A DNA stretch of 64,000 nt from assembly GCF_029094525.1 (NCBI RefSeq), contig NZ_CP119107.1, positions 4,588,001-4,652,000 of the forward strand. The letters are read 5' to 3'. Positions 49,435 through 58,431 of this stretch are shown one piece after another. A program made the translations under genes and the position numbers. A model generated the notes under the pieces. The model was given only the letters and a program-made list of their open reading frames with translations, searched no databases and had not been told where the DNA came from. Origin of the DNA: Pullulanibacillus sp. KACC 23026. Its GTDB lineage: Bacteria; Bacillota; Bacilli; Bacillales; Sporolactobacillaceae. Each line of letters opens with the position of its first letter. The first letter of the stretch is position 1.

Positions 49435-50613
49435 TTATTCTTGCCCGATCTGTCTTTTCTTATTCAACACCAAGAGCATGCCTTTAAAGACATCTTCCCA
49501 ATCTTTGGCCTTCGCTCTTTGCTTTCGAACCTCCAAGCATTTTTCCTCTCCTTTTACTTGGTTCAGCTGTTCAATCGCTTTGAGAAAGCCTTCGATTCCT
49601 TCTTCCTGAAGATAGACGCCTTCCTCCACAAACTTTGTTGTTGACGGTAGATGAAGCCCTACAACAGGTTTCCCGGCAGCCATAAATTCAAAAAGCTTTA
49701 ATGGAAAAACGGCTTTGTTATATGGTGAATCCTTATACGGCATAATCCCTATATCGATTAAATTCATGTACATGGGCACATCCATTGGAGGTACACTTCC
49801 CGTCCATATAACGTTTGGAAGGCTTAAGAGCTGTTTGAATCCAGAGTTATCATTGGTTTGGTCTGGGCCGACAAACATAAAAAGGTCGTCTTTCTTTTGC
49901 TTAGCCGCCTCAAAAATAAGTTTAAAATCCAGCTTTGGTTTGATTCCCCCAATATAGCCTAAGACCGTTCCAGAGAAGTCAGCCGGCAAGACACTTTCTT
50001 TTTGAGATATTTCACTCGCAAACAGCGCAAACTCAACGCCGTTTTCAAACGTCACCACCTTTTCTCCTGATCCTAACTGGGAAACCACACGTTCTCTAAG
50101 GTAATCAGAAGTACAGAAAATGGTCGTTGCCTCTTGAATAATAAACGTTTCCGCTTTCGCAATAACCTCTTGCCGGATTTTAGAAAGCGGTGTTTGCCTG
50201 CCGCTTATAGGAGCTGCCCACAAATCGCTGCAATCATAAACCACCTGATCCCATTTCACCATTTCCAAAACTTTAGGGAATCCCGGGAAGGTATACCAAA
50301 GAATGAGCTGGTACTTGCCTTCAGCTTTTTGAAGATAGTCCACCAAAGGTCCCAACTTCCGCTTATAAAAGAGGCTAATATAACGCCCAAAGCGGAATAA
50401 TTTATGAGAATGGATATCCATTACGGTCCATTGTTTCACACCATTTGTTAGCACTGACGATTGAGTTTCTTGTTTTGGGGGAGCTGGGCACAGCCAAATT
50501 ACCTCCTCGGTATGATCGTGACCTTGTAAATACTCTGCCAGTCGATGCCTTCTGTAACGAAGTCTGTCTTGCTCCCATTCGCCTGTCGCGACAATTACAT
50601 GTATGGTTTTCAT
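49435..50613 (-). CDS. tuaH: Teichuronic acid glycosyltransferase TuaH
   Basis: A 392-aa GT4-type glycosyltransferase. The opening MKTIHVIVATGEWEQDRLRY closely follows B. subtilis TuaH as I recall it, as do WYTFPGFPK, VYDCSDLWAAPISGR and FENGVEF. The C-terminal donor domain has VLGYIGGIKPKLDF, FVGPDQTN and the GT4-like PYKDSPYNKAVFPLKLFEFMAAGKP. It is the last gene of the tua operon, 18 bases after tuaG. It works on the lipid-linked teichuronic acid unit at the inner face of the membrane. Confidence 0.88.
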   Translation of the reverse strand: MKTIHVIVATGEWEQDRLRYRRHRLAEYLQGHDHTEEVIWLCPAPPKQETQSSVLTNGVKQWTVMDIHSHKLFRFGRYISLFYKRKLGPLVDYLQKAEGKYQLILWYTFPGFPKVLEMVKWDQVVYDCSDLWAAPISGRQTPLSKIRQEVIAKAETFIIQEATTIFCTSDYLRERVVSQLGSGEKVVTFENGVEFALFASEISQKESVLPADFSGTVLGYIGGIKPKLDFKLIFEAAKQKKDDLFMFVGPDQTNDNSGFKQLLSLPNVIWTGSVPPMDVPMYMNLIDIGIMPYKDSPYNKAVFPLKLFEFMAAGKPVVGLHLPSTTKFVEEGVYLQEEGIEGFLKAIEQLNQVKGEEKCLEVRKQRAKAKDWEDVFKGMLLVLNKKRQIGQE

Positions 50614-50631
50614 GGCGCCATCCTTCTTTTT

Positions 50632-51390
50632 TTATAGCCTTTTGGCTAAAGCATTGAACGCATAGTGCGATAAGCACCATCCTGCCTTCACTAAATTCAG
50701 TTCTTCTACCTGTCGATACACATGCCAATTCATTTTTAAGGCTTTCCACTTATTTTTTGAAATAGAGGGATTACCTGCTCTGTAATTCGCTAAATTCTCA
50801 TTAAGTCCGTATGCCACAAAGCCTCTCTTAAGAATCGAAAGCCATGTCGCCAAGTCCTGTCTCGTTCGAAGATTAGGCATTTGGAAGGGCCCTACTTTTT
50901 CACGGTCAATCATAACGGTTAAGCAGCCTATAATTGTATTTTTTAATAAATCATCATAGGTCATTTGGCGCGGAGTCCCGACTTCTTTATTAAGAAACTC
51001 CCCCTCTTGATCCATCCATTCGTAGCCGGTAAATGTAAAAGCCTTATCTCCTGATTGCATAAATTGCAGCTGTTTTTCAAGTTTGGCTGGTTTCCAGGAA
51101 TCATCACTATCCAGAAAGGCAACATAGCGGCCTCGTGCGTGGTGCAAAGCTGTGTTTCGGGCAATGGCCGCACCGCCGTTTTCCTTCAGAAAGTGAATAT
51201 GGATCCGATCATCTAATTCGGAGTAATACTTCAGCTTCTCACGTGTGTCATCTGTTGAACAGTCATCCACGATCACCATTTCCCAATTCGTCCACGATTG
51301 GCTTCTCACCGATTCAATGGTGTCAACGATATAGGCGCTGGCATTATACGTAGGGGTGATGACTGATACAAGTAGCTCAGAATGTCTCAT
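50632..51390 (-). CDS. tuaG: Teichuronic acid glycosyltransferase TuaG (GT2)
   Basis: A 252-aa GT-A family 2 enzyme. LVSVITPTYNASAYIVDTIE starts the fold; the nucleotide Asp is in IVDDCSTDDT and the DXD-like motif is VAFLDSDDSWKPAKL. No membrane span. Position between tuaF and tuaH agrees with B. subtilis. Acceptor and donor are inferred from operon context. Confidence 0.88.
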   Translation of the reverse strand: MRHSELLVSVITPTYNASAYIVDTIESVRSQSWTNWEMVIVDDCSTDDTREKLKYYSELDDRIHIHFLKENGGAAIARNTALHHARGRYVAFLDSDDSWKPAKLEKQLQFMQSGDKAFTFTGYEWMDQEGEFLNKEVGTPRQMTYDDLLKNTIIGCLTVMIDREKVGPFQMPNLRTRQDLATWLSILKRGFVAYGLNENLANYRAGNPSISKNKWKALKMNWHVYRQVEELNLVKAGWCLSHYAFNALAKRL

Positions 51391-51402
51391 AAGACAAGCC
51401 TC

Positions 51403-52083
51403 CTATTGTTTTCGAACCAGTTCTGGAACGACAATCCATATAAAGCCAAACGCTATTCCTAGTAAAACCCCTAATACCCCTCTTTCTTTAGAGGAAAGGG
51501 ATTGATCAACACTATTGGCCTCAGAATCCGGTACTTTTAACAAAACGGCTGGCTTCATATTGAGCAAGCTCATTTTTTGGTCATATAAAAAACGCTGCTG
51601 GTCCACGATGGCATCAGAAGCCACTGATTTCTTTTGTACCGCTGAAATCGAGTCCTGTATCAAACTCACTCTTTGGTCATAATTTTTCTTATCAAGCGAC
51701 ATGAAGGCGTTTGTGATTTGATTGAGAATTTTTACCGCATCTGTCTTAGAAGCATCCGTGTACGTAACAGTCAATAATTGACTGTTTGGACTCGTTACAA
51801 CCTTAAGGTCATTTTCCAATTTAGCTTCCTTTTGTGCCCATAAATCAGGCAAGTTCTCTATATAAAAAGGGGCAGTCATAAGCAAGGTCGACACACTTTT
51901 GGCATCGTTTAGATCTGTATCCCCATAGTTGCCTAAGGTTAGTGTAGCCTCGGCTGTATAAGTAGTGGGCACTTTGCTTCCGGGAAGCATATAACCGATC
52001 AAACCAAGTGCAATCGGAATTAACAAAAGAACAAGAATTTGCTTTTTTATTTTGTTGATCAACCGTCTTTGGATATTAGTCAT
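51403..52083 (-). CDS. tuaF: TuaF-like Wzz-type membrane protein
   Basis: A 226-aa protein with spans near both ends (QILVLLLIPIALGLIGYML at about 15-33; GVLGVLLGIAFGFIWIVVPEL at about 203-223) and an extracytoplasmic coiled-coil region between, the Wzz/polysaccharide co-polymerase layout. It probably sets chain length or coordinates export. It lies 12 bases before tuaG. Confidence 0.85.
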   Translation of the reverse strand: MTNIQRRLINKIKKQILVLLLIPIALGLIGYMLPGSKVPTTYTAEATLTLGNYGDTDLNDAKSVSTLLMTAPFYIENLPDLWAQKEAKLENDLKVVTSPNSQLLTVTYTDASKTDAVKILNQITNAFMSLDKKNYDQRVSLIQDSISAVQKKSVASDAIVDQQRFLYDQKMSLLNMKPAVLLKVPDSEANSVDQSLSSKERGVLGVLLGIAFGFIWIVVPELVRKQ

Positions 52084-52086
52084 GTT

Positions 52087-53613
52087 TCATTCTTCTCCTT
52101 TGTTAACCACTAATTGCGGATACCGTTTTTTAAAGACCGAAACGACGGATGCCGTAAAGCCGAGAAACACCCAGTGAAAATAAAGATTGCTTACGGAACT
52201 TGGGCTGATACTCGACACTAGAAAAGAGACAAGTCCAATCATTCCCGCTTCCAGAAGGACCCTGTGTTTGGGCTTTTGCGAAAATAAGATATATAAGCTG
52301 TAGAATAAATAAACAAACAGCAAGAGATAGCCTAACCCGATAAAAAGGCCAAAATCCCCTGTGATTTCAGCTATCCAATTATGTGCCTCCACGACACCAT
52401 TGGTCGCATAGACCGGGTCATGAGCAAAGTAAAAGGGGAGATTACCCGCCCCTACTCCAAATCCATAGCTGTTTATAAAATAATGAAGCGTATCTCTTAG
52501 AAGATTAATCCTTACACTATTTGAAGACATGACGGCCCCAATTGGAGGATGGGTGGCCAGCGCAAGCTTTAACTGAATATAGTGGGTCAGTTTTCCCCAA
52601 AACGCTAATATGAAGAGCACGATGAAACATGCTCCGCCTATCAGAGACCACTTTTTTAAGCGGGCTGAGAAAAAGAGAAACGCATAGACCCCTAAACCGA
52701 CCATAACACCTAACAGACTGGCACGAGATTCCGTCAAGTAAATCTCATAAACAGCTAAACATCCAAGTAATAGCGTGATCACCTTTAAAGAAACCTTTTT
52801 AACATTTTTGACCGCCACAAAATAAAAACTGGTTGAGATCGTCAAGAACGTCGCAAAGTCATTCTGATTAAAGAAAACGGTGGTAGGATAGCCTAGTTTT
52901 CCGGCTGACGCTCCATACAATGTAGAGGTGGGCAACTGGACATGCATCACATTATTTATAAGACCTATTAGCAGTAATACAACGGTCATCACTAGCCAAA
53001 TCGCATAGAACCAATACAATCGAATGAGTTTGTTGAAAGCAACGACACTTAAATAAACAAAAGAAATCCCAAGAACTAAAAGAAAGAGATATTTCACGCC
53101 ATCAACAAAGGACTTCACCCAGAGCAGGCTCACCATCGCATAAGCCAGCCAATAGCCAAGAAACAAGAGAACGCCTTTGACTTGGATCTCCTCCCAATAT
53201 TGGGACAAGATCTTCTTTTTTGTGAGCAACATTAAGAAAAAGACACCGATGGATAGGAGCAGCATAAGCCGGTAAAGAAACAGATTAAAGAAAGAAAAGG
53301 ACAGATTTAAAAGTAATTGATTCAAGAAGGTCCCCGCAACCAAAAGATACATCATACTGATGAATAATTTTTCTGTATGCCTCTTCTGGACAATGACCAG
53401 AACCACAACAAGCATAAAGAAAATGAATAGAACAAAGAGGGTTTGCCAATCTTTTGCTTTGTGTATGAGAAGAAACGCCAAAAGCAAGAAGATCAAAGCC
53501 CCGACAGCCTTAATAGCTGCCTCTCTTACACGAAGCCGCTTCAAGTAGGAAAATCCCGACTTGTTGTGACGGTTAAATTTATTTGCCATATTCGAGATGG
53601 TCTCCCTACTCAT
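52087..53613 (-). CDS. tuaE: TuaE-like O-antigen polymerase/ligase family protein
   Basis: A 508-aa integral membrane protein with about ten to twelve spans. The Wzy_C-type outer loop contains RVNLLRDTLHYF-like sequence (VRINLLRDTLHYFINSYGFG) and EAHNWIAEI, which fits O-antigen polymerases. It would join teichuronic acid units outside. The start 53613 overlaps tuaC by 8 bases without a clear ribosome site; ATG 53589 is an alternative. tuaD, expected before it, is absent. Confidence 0.85.
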   Translation of the reverse strand: MSRETISNMANKFNRHNKSGFSYLKRLRVREAAIKAVGALIFLLLAFLLIHKAKDWQTLFVLFIFFMLVVVLVIVQKRHTEKLFISMMYLLVAGTFLNQLLLNLSFSFFNLFLYRLMLLLSIGVFFLMLLTKKKILSQYWEEIQVKGVLLFLGYWLAYAMVSLLWVKSFVDGVKYLFLLVLGISFVYLSVVAFNKLIRLYWFYAIWLVMTVVLLLIGLINNVMHVQLPTSTLYGASAGKLGYPTTVFFNQNDFATFLTISTSFYFVAVKNVKKVSLKVITLLLGCLAVYEIYLTESRASLLGVMVGLGVYAFLFFSARLKKWSLIGGACFIVLFILAFWGKLTHYIQLKLALATHPPIGAVMSSNSVRINLLRDTLHYFINSYGFGVGAGNLPFYFAHDPVYATNGVVEAHNWIAEITGDFGLFIGLGYLLLFVYLFYSLYILFSQKPKHRVLLEAGMIGLVSFLVSSISPSSVSNLYFHWVFLGFTASVVSVFKKRYPQLVVNKGEE

Positions 53614-54817
53614 AAAGAAATGGATTATCCTTGTTTAAAATTTTCGGCATTAATTTTTTATAAATCCTCACTAATTCAGCAGCATTTGTTTCCACATTAT
53701 AGTGAGTTTGCACTTTCCTATATAACGCCTCAATGATCACTTCTGTATAAACGTCTTCAAATAAAACACCCTTTATCTGCTTCACAAGACCGGAAACGGA
53801 CTTTGAATCAATTAATAGATCTTGATAAGGACCAAATAATTCAGGAACCCCGCCGACCTTTGTACAGATCACTGGGCATTTAAGCGCCAGTGCTTCGATG
53901 ATCACAGTTGGCATGCCCTCTGTATAAGAAGGTAAAACAAAAACATCACTTGCCTGTATATAGTCCCTAATTGTCTCGTTCTCAACCTGCCCCGGTAAGA
54001 AGAGCCGCTTGTCTATCTCAGGATGCTGAGTCCCTTTTTCTTTTAAAGGTCCCTCACCTACCATGACGACGGCTACCTCATCTGGTAAGAAATCCAAAGT
54101 TTCGATCAACTCATGAATACCCTTTGCAGCGGTTAATCTTCCCACAAAAACGATTATTTTTTTGTCAGAAGGTAATCCAAGCTTTTTTCTTAAATCCTGT
54201 TTAGTCTCATTAGCAGGATGAAATCGTCCAAGGTCAATCCCAATAGGTAGAACAAGGCTCTCTCTATCGGTCATGTCTTTGGTTCGGTCTCTCAGGGTTC
54301 CGCCAACCGCTAAGACTGTATCCGCCGATTGGACAGACTTTATAAAGGCTCTCTTGCTTAAACGACTGTAAGAAGGATAGACATTCACATCACTTCCATG
54401 CAAAGTTAAGAGCCATGGGCGGAACAATTCGTCAGCCACATGCCTTGCTGCTCCGCCAGACGGCATGGCAAAATGGGCATGAATGAGATCCGGTTCTAAG
54501 TTATACCGCTGAATCGTTTTAAGAGCGGCTGATGCGATTCTCCTATCCGGCTGGGCCCACCTTAATTGACCTGGCAGAGCTAAATAAGGAGGGCGATACA
54601 CTTTGATTCCATTCCGCTCATAGGTTTCTGGAATTTCAACGTTATTTTTGTAAGCTTTCTTAAGATGACGAAGAGGAGCCGTATTTTGGGGCAATGGACA
54701 TACGATACTGACCTCGACGCCTTGTTTTTTTACAGCCCGTGCCTGGGTCTCATGAAAAACGCCAGCACTAGGTGATCGGTCACTCGGATAGACACTCGTC
54801 ATCCACAAAACCTTCAT
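53606..54817 (-). CDS. tuaC: Teichuronic acid glycosyltransferase TuaC (GT4)
   Basis: A 403-aa GT-B enzyme. WMTSVYPSDRSPSAGVFHET opens the acceptor domain; LHGSDVNVYPS follows; the donor domain has FVGRLTAAKGIHELIETL and the EX7E region SYTEGMPTVIIEALALKCP. It overlaps tuaB by 4 bases (ATGA), so translation is coupled. It probably adds a sugar to the lipid-linked teichuronic acid unit. Confidence 0.9.
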   Translation of the reverse strand: MKVLWMTSVYPSDRSPSAGVFHETQARAVKKQGVEVSIVCPLPQNTAPLRHLKKAYKNNVEIPETYERNGIKVYRPPYLALPGQLRWAQPDRRIASAALKTIQRYNLEPDLIHAHFAMPSGGAARHVADELFRPWLLTLHGSDVNVYPSYSRLSKRAFIKSVQSADTVLAVGGTLRDRTKDMTDRESLVLPIGIDLGRFHPANETKQDLRKKLGLPSDKKIIVFVGRLTAAKGIHELIETLDFLPDEVAVVMVGEGPLKEKGTQHPEIDKRLFLPGQVENETIRDYIQASDVFVLPSYTEGMPTVIIEALALKCPVICTKVGGVPELFGPYQDLLIDSKSVSGLVKQIKGVLFEDVYTEVIIEALYRKVQTHYNVETNAAELVRIYKKLMPKILNKDNPFLYE

Positions 54818-56265
54818 GATTTTAGAGCCCCCTTTTTAAACCTTTGAAAAAAAGAGGGGTACGCTCGCCTTAAAAGAAATACATAGAGAATGGCGGCAAC
54901 CATTACCGGTAAGACGAGCGACCACACCGCCTCTAATCGCAAGGATGTACAGCTTAGTGTCAAGAGATAAGCGGCAGCTGTAATCAGAAGGGAAGGCCCA
55001 AGAGGACGTGCAATAGTCCGAATATAGGCTTTCCACCTCAATTCAATTAACCAAGCCAAGAGCCATCTTCCAATAAAGAAGTTCACAAGACTGACCACAG
55101 CATAGGTCCAAGCGACAATCTGGAGATCATCTGTCTTTACCGCAAAGTACAGGCCTATCCCATAAATAAGGAGAACCCCCGCATCCCAATAGAAAGCAAT
55201 GGTTGCCTTGCCTTTTGCCAGAATGACCGACCCATTAGGATTCATGAGGACTCTAAGGATTCCAACGATCGACATAATGCTCATGATCTCGGTCGCCCCC
55301 ACCCATTTGTCACCGAAAAACGTGATAATGAAGCTTTTGGAAACAACTGTTAAGCCAAGAAGAATCGGAAACGTAACAAGACTTAAGAGTTCGGTCATGT
55401 GCAAAAAGCCATCGTTTAGAGCCGTATTATCATGTTGATTCTTGGAGAAAACAGGAAAGGCGACACGAGTCATAATTGGATTAATCCTTAAAACCGGAAT
55501 CGTGATTACCTGATAAACCAGGTTATAGACACCCAATGCCTCTGCTCCCATAAATCGGCCAATTAAGATCACATCCATATTGGACCCTATTCGATTGACC
55601 ACCCGAGATAGCAATTGGTATACACCAAATTTAAGAACGTCCTTACACCCTGACAAATTGAAAACAAAAGAGGGTCGCCATGTGTTTATGTAGCAAAGAA
55701 AATAAAGGAGGCTCTTTATCCCGTATAAGATAACTTGCGATAGAACAAAAGCATAGACAGGGTCACCAATGAACATAAAAACGATCAAGACAATAAAAGC
55801 AAGGATCGTTGATGCCATTTCTATGATGGCCAATTCCTGAAACCGCAGCTCCTTCTGAAGTAGGTATTGACTCTGCTGACCTATTGGCGCAATGAGAAAC
55901 ATAAACGAGAGCACTCTGAGTAAATGAACTAATTCTTCTCTGTGAAAGAAATCCGCAATCAAGGGACTTGCTACGGTTAAAAATACAAAGAGAAAAAATC
56001 CCATTATAATATTCAGCCAAAATAATGTTGAAAGGATGTGGGGAGCAACGTCTTCTTTTTGTATGACAGCCGAACCGATTCCCATATCCAATAGGATTTG
56101 TGAAAATAGCGTAAGGGTTGTCAACAAGCCGACCAATCCAAATTGAGCGACACTCAATCGGTGAGCAAGAAGCCCGAACTGAACGATTTGAATAAACGTG
56201 ATGGTGATGGTTGACAGACTCGTCCATTTCACTCCTAGGAGCATCTGACTTCTTATACCCGCCAT
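54814..56265 (-). CDS. tuaB: TuaB-like polysaccharide flippase (Wzx/MATE-like)
   Basis: A 483-aa membrane protein with about 12 to 14 spans, starting SQMLLGVKWTSLSTITITFIQ, the pattern of the polysaccharide transporter family (lipopolysaccharide WzxC-like). FGVYQLLSRVVNRIGSNMDV and VYNLVYQVITIPVLRI are family segments. It would flip the lipid-linked teichuronic acid unit across the membrane. It starts 20 bases after tuaA. Confidence 0.9.
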   Translation of the reverse strand: MAGIRSQMLLGVKWTSLSTITITFIQIVQFGLLAHRLSVAQFGLVGLLTTLTLFSQILLDMGIGSAVIQKEDVAPHILSTLFWLNIIMGFFLFVFLTVASPLIADFFHREELVHLLRVLSFMFLIAPIGQQSQYLLQKELRFQELAIIEMASTILAFIVLIVFMFIGDPVYAFVLSQVILYGIKSLLYFLCYINTWRPSFVFNLSGCKDVLKFGVYQLLSRVVNRIGSNMDVILIGRFMGAEALGVYNLVYQVITIPVLRINPIMTRVAFPVFSKNQHDNTALNDGFLHMTELLSLVTFPILLGLTVVSKSFIITFFGDKWVGATEIMSIMSIVGILRVLMNPNGSVILAKGKATIAFYWDAGVLLIYGIGLYFAVKTDDLQIVAWTYAVVSLVNFFIGRWLLAWLIELRWKAYIRTIARPLGPSLLITAAAYLLTLSCTSLRLEAVWSLVLPVMVAAILYVFLLRRAYPSFFQRFKKGALKS

Positions 56266-56285
56266 TCTGTCTGTTCCCTTCTCTT

Positions 56286-56912
56286 TTAACGGGCACCTTC
56301 GCCCGTTATAATGACTGAAAATGTCCGAATAATAATTTTCAAGTCTAACAAAAACGAGACATGTTTTATATACTCCATATCATGCTTAAATTTTTCTTCA
56401 GGTGAAATATCATAGCCTCCACGCACTTGAGCTAAGCCTGTAAGACCCGGTTTAACAAGGAGGCGATTTTCGAACCCGCTGATCTCTCTGGCAAATTGTT
56501 CTGTGAACATTGGCCTTTCTGGACGAGGTCCAACAATGGACATATCGCCTTTTATAATTAAAAAAAATTGGGGAAGTTCATCAATTCGTGTTTTCCTGAT
56601 AAACTTTCCAATGCGTGTCACCCGGCAATCATTAGAAGCTGCCCATCTCGCTCCCTCTTTCTCTGCATCACTTCTCATGGAACGGAGCTTTATTATTTTA
56701 AATATTTTTCCATTTTTCCCTAGTCTTTCCTGAACATAAATTGGAGATCCGGGTGTTTCTAATCGAATAAGTAATGAAAAAAATAAAATGATTGGTAATG
56801 AAAATAAGAGACCAACCATTCCGAGAACGAGATCTAAGACTCGTTTATAAACAAGATAATAAATGGATAACCTTGGTAGTCTATAGAGGGATGCCTGTTC
56901 AATTGAATACAT
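56286..56912 (-). CDS. tuaA: TuaA-like undecaprenyl-phosphate sugar phosphotransferase
   Basis: A 208-aa bacterial sugar transferase. One membrane segment at about 28-48 is followed by YVQERLGKNGKIFKIIKLRSM, RIGKFIRKTRIDELPQF, GDMSIVGPRPE and LVKPGLTGLAQVRGG, the complete signature of WbaP/PglC-type phosphotransferases. It starts the teichuronic unit on undecaprenyl phosphate. It is the first gene of the operon and carries PhoP-box-like repeats upstream. Confidence 0.92.
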   Translation of the reverse strand: MYSIEQASLYRLPRLSIYYLVYKRVLDLVLGMVGLLFSLPIILFFSLLIRLETPGSPIYVQERLGKNGKIFKIIKLRSMRSDAEKEGARWAASNDCRVTRIGKFIRKTRIDELPQFFLIIKGDMSIVGPRPERPMFTEQFAREISGFENRLLVKPGLTGLAQVRGGYDISPEEKFKHDMEYIKHVSFLLDLKIIIRTFSVIITGEGAR

Positions 56913-56959
56913 ATGACTGTAATTTTTAGTACCCAGAAATCCTCACCTCCTACCTCGAT

Positions 56960-57054
56960 AGTATAAGTCGCAATTGTGAAGCAGGTATTGAGAAGAGGTA
57001 AAGAATCGATTAACTCCTTGTAAATGAATTTTAAATCTCTAAATAGTTTGTAAA
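56960..57054 (-). promoter_or_regulatory. PhoP-box array and promoter of the tua operon
   Basis: Minus-strand hexamers TTTAAA, TTTACA, TTAATC, TTTACC, TCAATA and TTCACA begin every 11 bases (plus-strand positions 57030, 57019, 57008, 56997, 56986, 56975). Nine bases after the last comes the -10 TATACT (56965-56960). Two further boxes (57049, 57038) lie upstream, out of phase. PhoP binds TTAACA-like repeats every 11 bp, and tua is a PhoP target in B. subtilis. The rest of the gap to 57231 shows nothing else. Confidence 0.75.
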
Positions 57055-57231
57055 TTTTTAGTGCAAAAAAAAGGCTTGTCCTCCAGATACATTCTTAGAG
57101 TACAGCCATCTTTTTAATAAGCATCTGTTATTCAACTAAATGGCGTTCTGCTGATCCCAATAAAGACATTTTTCAAATTAGATCATTATTAATGGGTAAA
57201 TCAGTACCCGCCCTTTTTTATTATGAAGAAG

Positions 57232-58419
57232 TTATTTAACGATAAAGTTGGTCATCAAGCCTTGCATGGCATCAACATCATCATCAGGATTAATCGTATG
57301 ATCTAAAATATGGCAGTGGAACATCCAGGTACCGGGCGCATTAGCGATAAATTCGATATCAGCTGTTTCTTCCGGAGCTAAGGAGACGACATTCATCGGC
57401 ATCGGTTTCTTTAGATGATGCCCATCCTCTGATATCAGCTTAAATGTGTATCCATGAAGATGCATGGCGTGATAGTTCTCACTGCTGCTGTTAATCAACC
57501 TCACAACAACCCGTTGCCCCTTTTTAATATAAAAGTTAGGTGAATTAGGGCTCGGCTTACCGTTTAACGTGAAAACATTCTCGTCAAACTTCTGATCCAC
57601 CTTGAATGAACCAATATCGAATAAGGCTTCTACATCCGCATCCGGGTATTCCTTTCCTTTAGCTGGATCCACAATTAAGGCTCCGTGTAATCCATAATCA
57701 ATCTGCTCGTCCATGTCTGTCCCGCTAAAATAGTCATGCGTACCCACCATATCCTGTGTTACCGTAAACTCATAGACTTTGGAGTCTCCAGGCTTTACGG
57801 ATTGATCGGGGAGCCCACCCATCTGTTTAGGAACGGAGAGGCCCTGAAACCTTAAGCTAGTCGGTTCATTGAGTTTATTTTTCAATACAATCCTAACCTT
57901 GTCCCCTACTTTGACTTGAATTAAGGGACCAGAGGTTTGTCCATTATAGCCAGAGGCATTGACATTCTTCTGTTCGTATAGATTCCATATAATCGGATTT
58001 GCTGTTAATGTATACTGCTTAGTCCCATCCTTTAATAGCTTCGGGGCCATGGCTTTCTCATTCATCATATCCTTTGCGGTTTTCTTTTGCTGCTCGATCT
58101 CTTTCTTGGTTAGTGCATCGGTTCTTGCATCCATCACGCCTGGCATATCCCCATAACTTGCTAATAACTCTGGAGAAATCGTGCTTTTTTCCTGTTTAGT
58201 TTCCTTGGCGGGAATTGATTTTGAAGGTTCAGCATTCGAGACTTTTGCCGATAGGCCTATTTCTGCTCCAACCATGAACACCACAACAAGAATGCCTGCT
58301 ACTATTGACGCGGTTTTTACCCCTTTTGAAAAGTCCCTTTTAAAAATCCTTATTATGAAAAATAAAATGAGCAAGCCTGCTATAAAAACGATGGCCAGCG
58401 CTCCTACAAATTGAATCAA
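57232..58419 (-). CDS. Multicopper oxidase B: keeps only the C-terminal copper motifs
   Basis: A 395-aa cupredoxin protein with two N-terminal hydrophobic segments (about 4-25 and 38-56), so probably membrane-anchored outside. The C-terminal copper motifs are intact: HAMHLHG at 317-323 and HCHILDH at 368-374, including the type 1 Cys369. The N-terminal motifs are lost: the HWHG position reads RFQG (190-193) and the HWYHSH position reads HDYFSG (228-233). Start is TTG 58419 with GGAGGG, 12 bases after oxidase A, so the two are probably made together. It holds the type 1 site but only half of the trinuclear centre. Confidence 0.85.
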   Translation of the reverse strand: MIQFVGALAIVFIAGLLILFFIIRIFKRDFSKGVKTASIVAGILVVVFMVGAEIGLSAKVSNAEPSKSIPAKETKQEKSTISPELLASYGDMPGVMDARTDALTKKEIEQQKKTAKDMMNEKAMAPKLLKDGTKQYTLTANPIIWNLYEQKNVNASGYNGQTSGPLIQVKVGDKVRIVLKNKLNEPTSLRFQGLSVPKQMGGLPDQSVKPGDSKVYEFTVTQDMVGTHDYFSGTDMDEQIDYGLHGALIVDPAKGKEYPDADVEALFDIGSFKVDQKFDENVFTLNGKPSPNSPNFYIKKGQRVVVRLINSSSENYHAMHLHGYTFKLISEDGHHLKKPMPMNVVSLAPEETADIEFIANAPGTWMFHCHILDHTINPDDDVDAMQGLMTNFIVK

Positions 58420-58431
58420 GCCGCTCCCTCC

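Noticed and set aside
55763-56296. 177-aa minus-strand frame over the tuaB start
   Set aside because: It is a shifted reading of tuaB, which has the full flippase pattern in its own frame.
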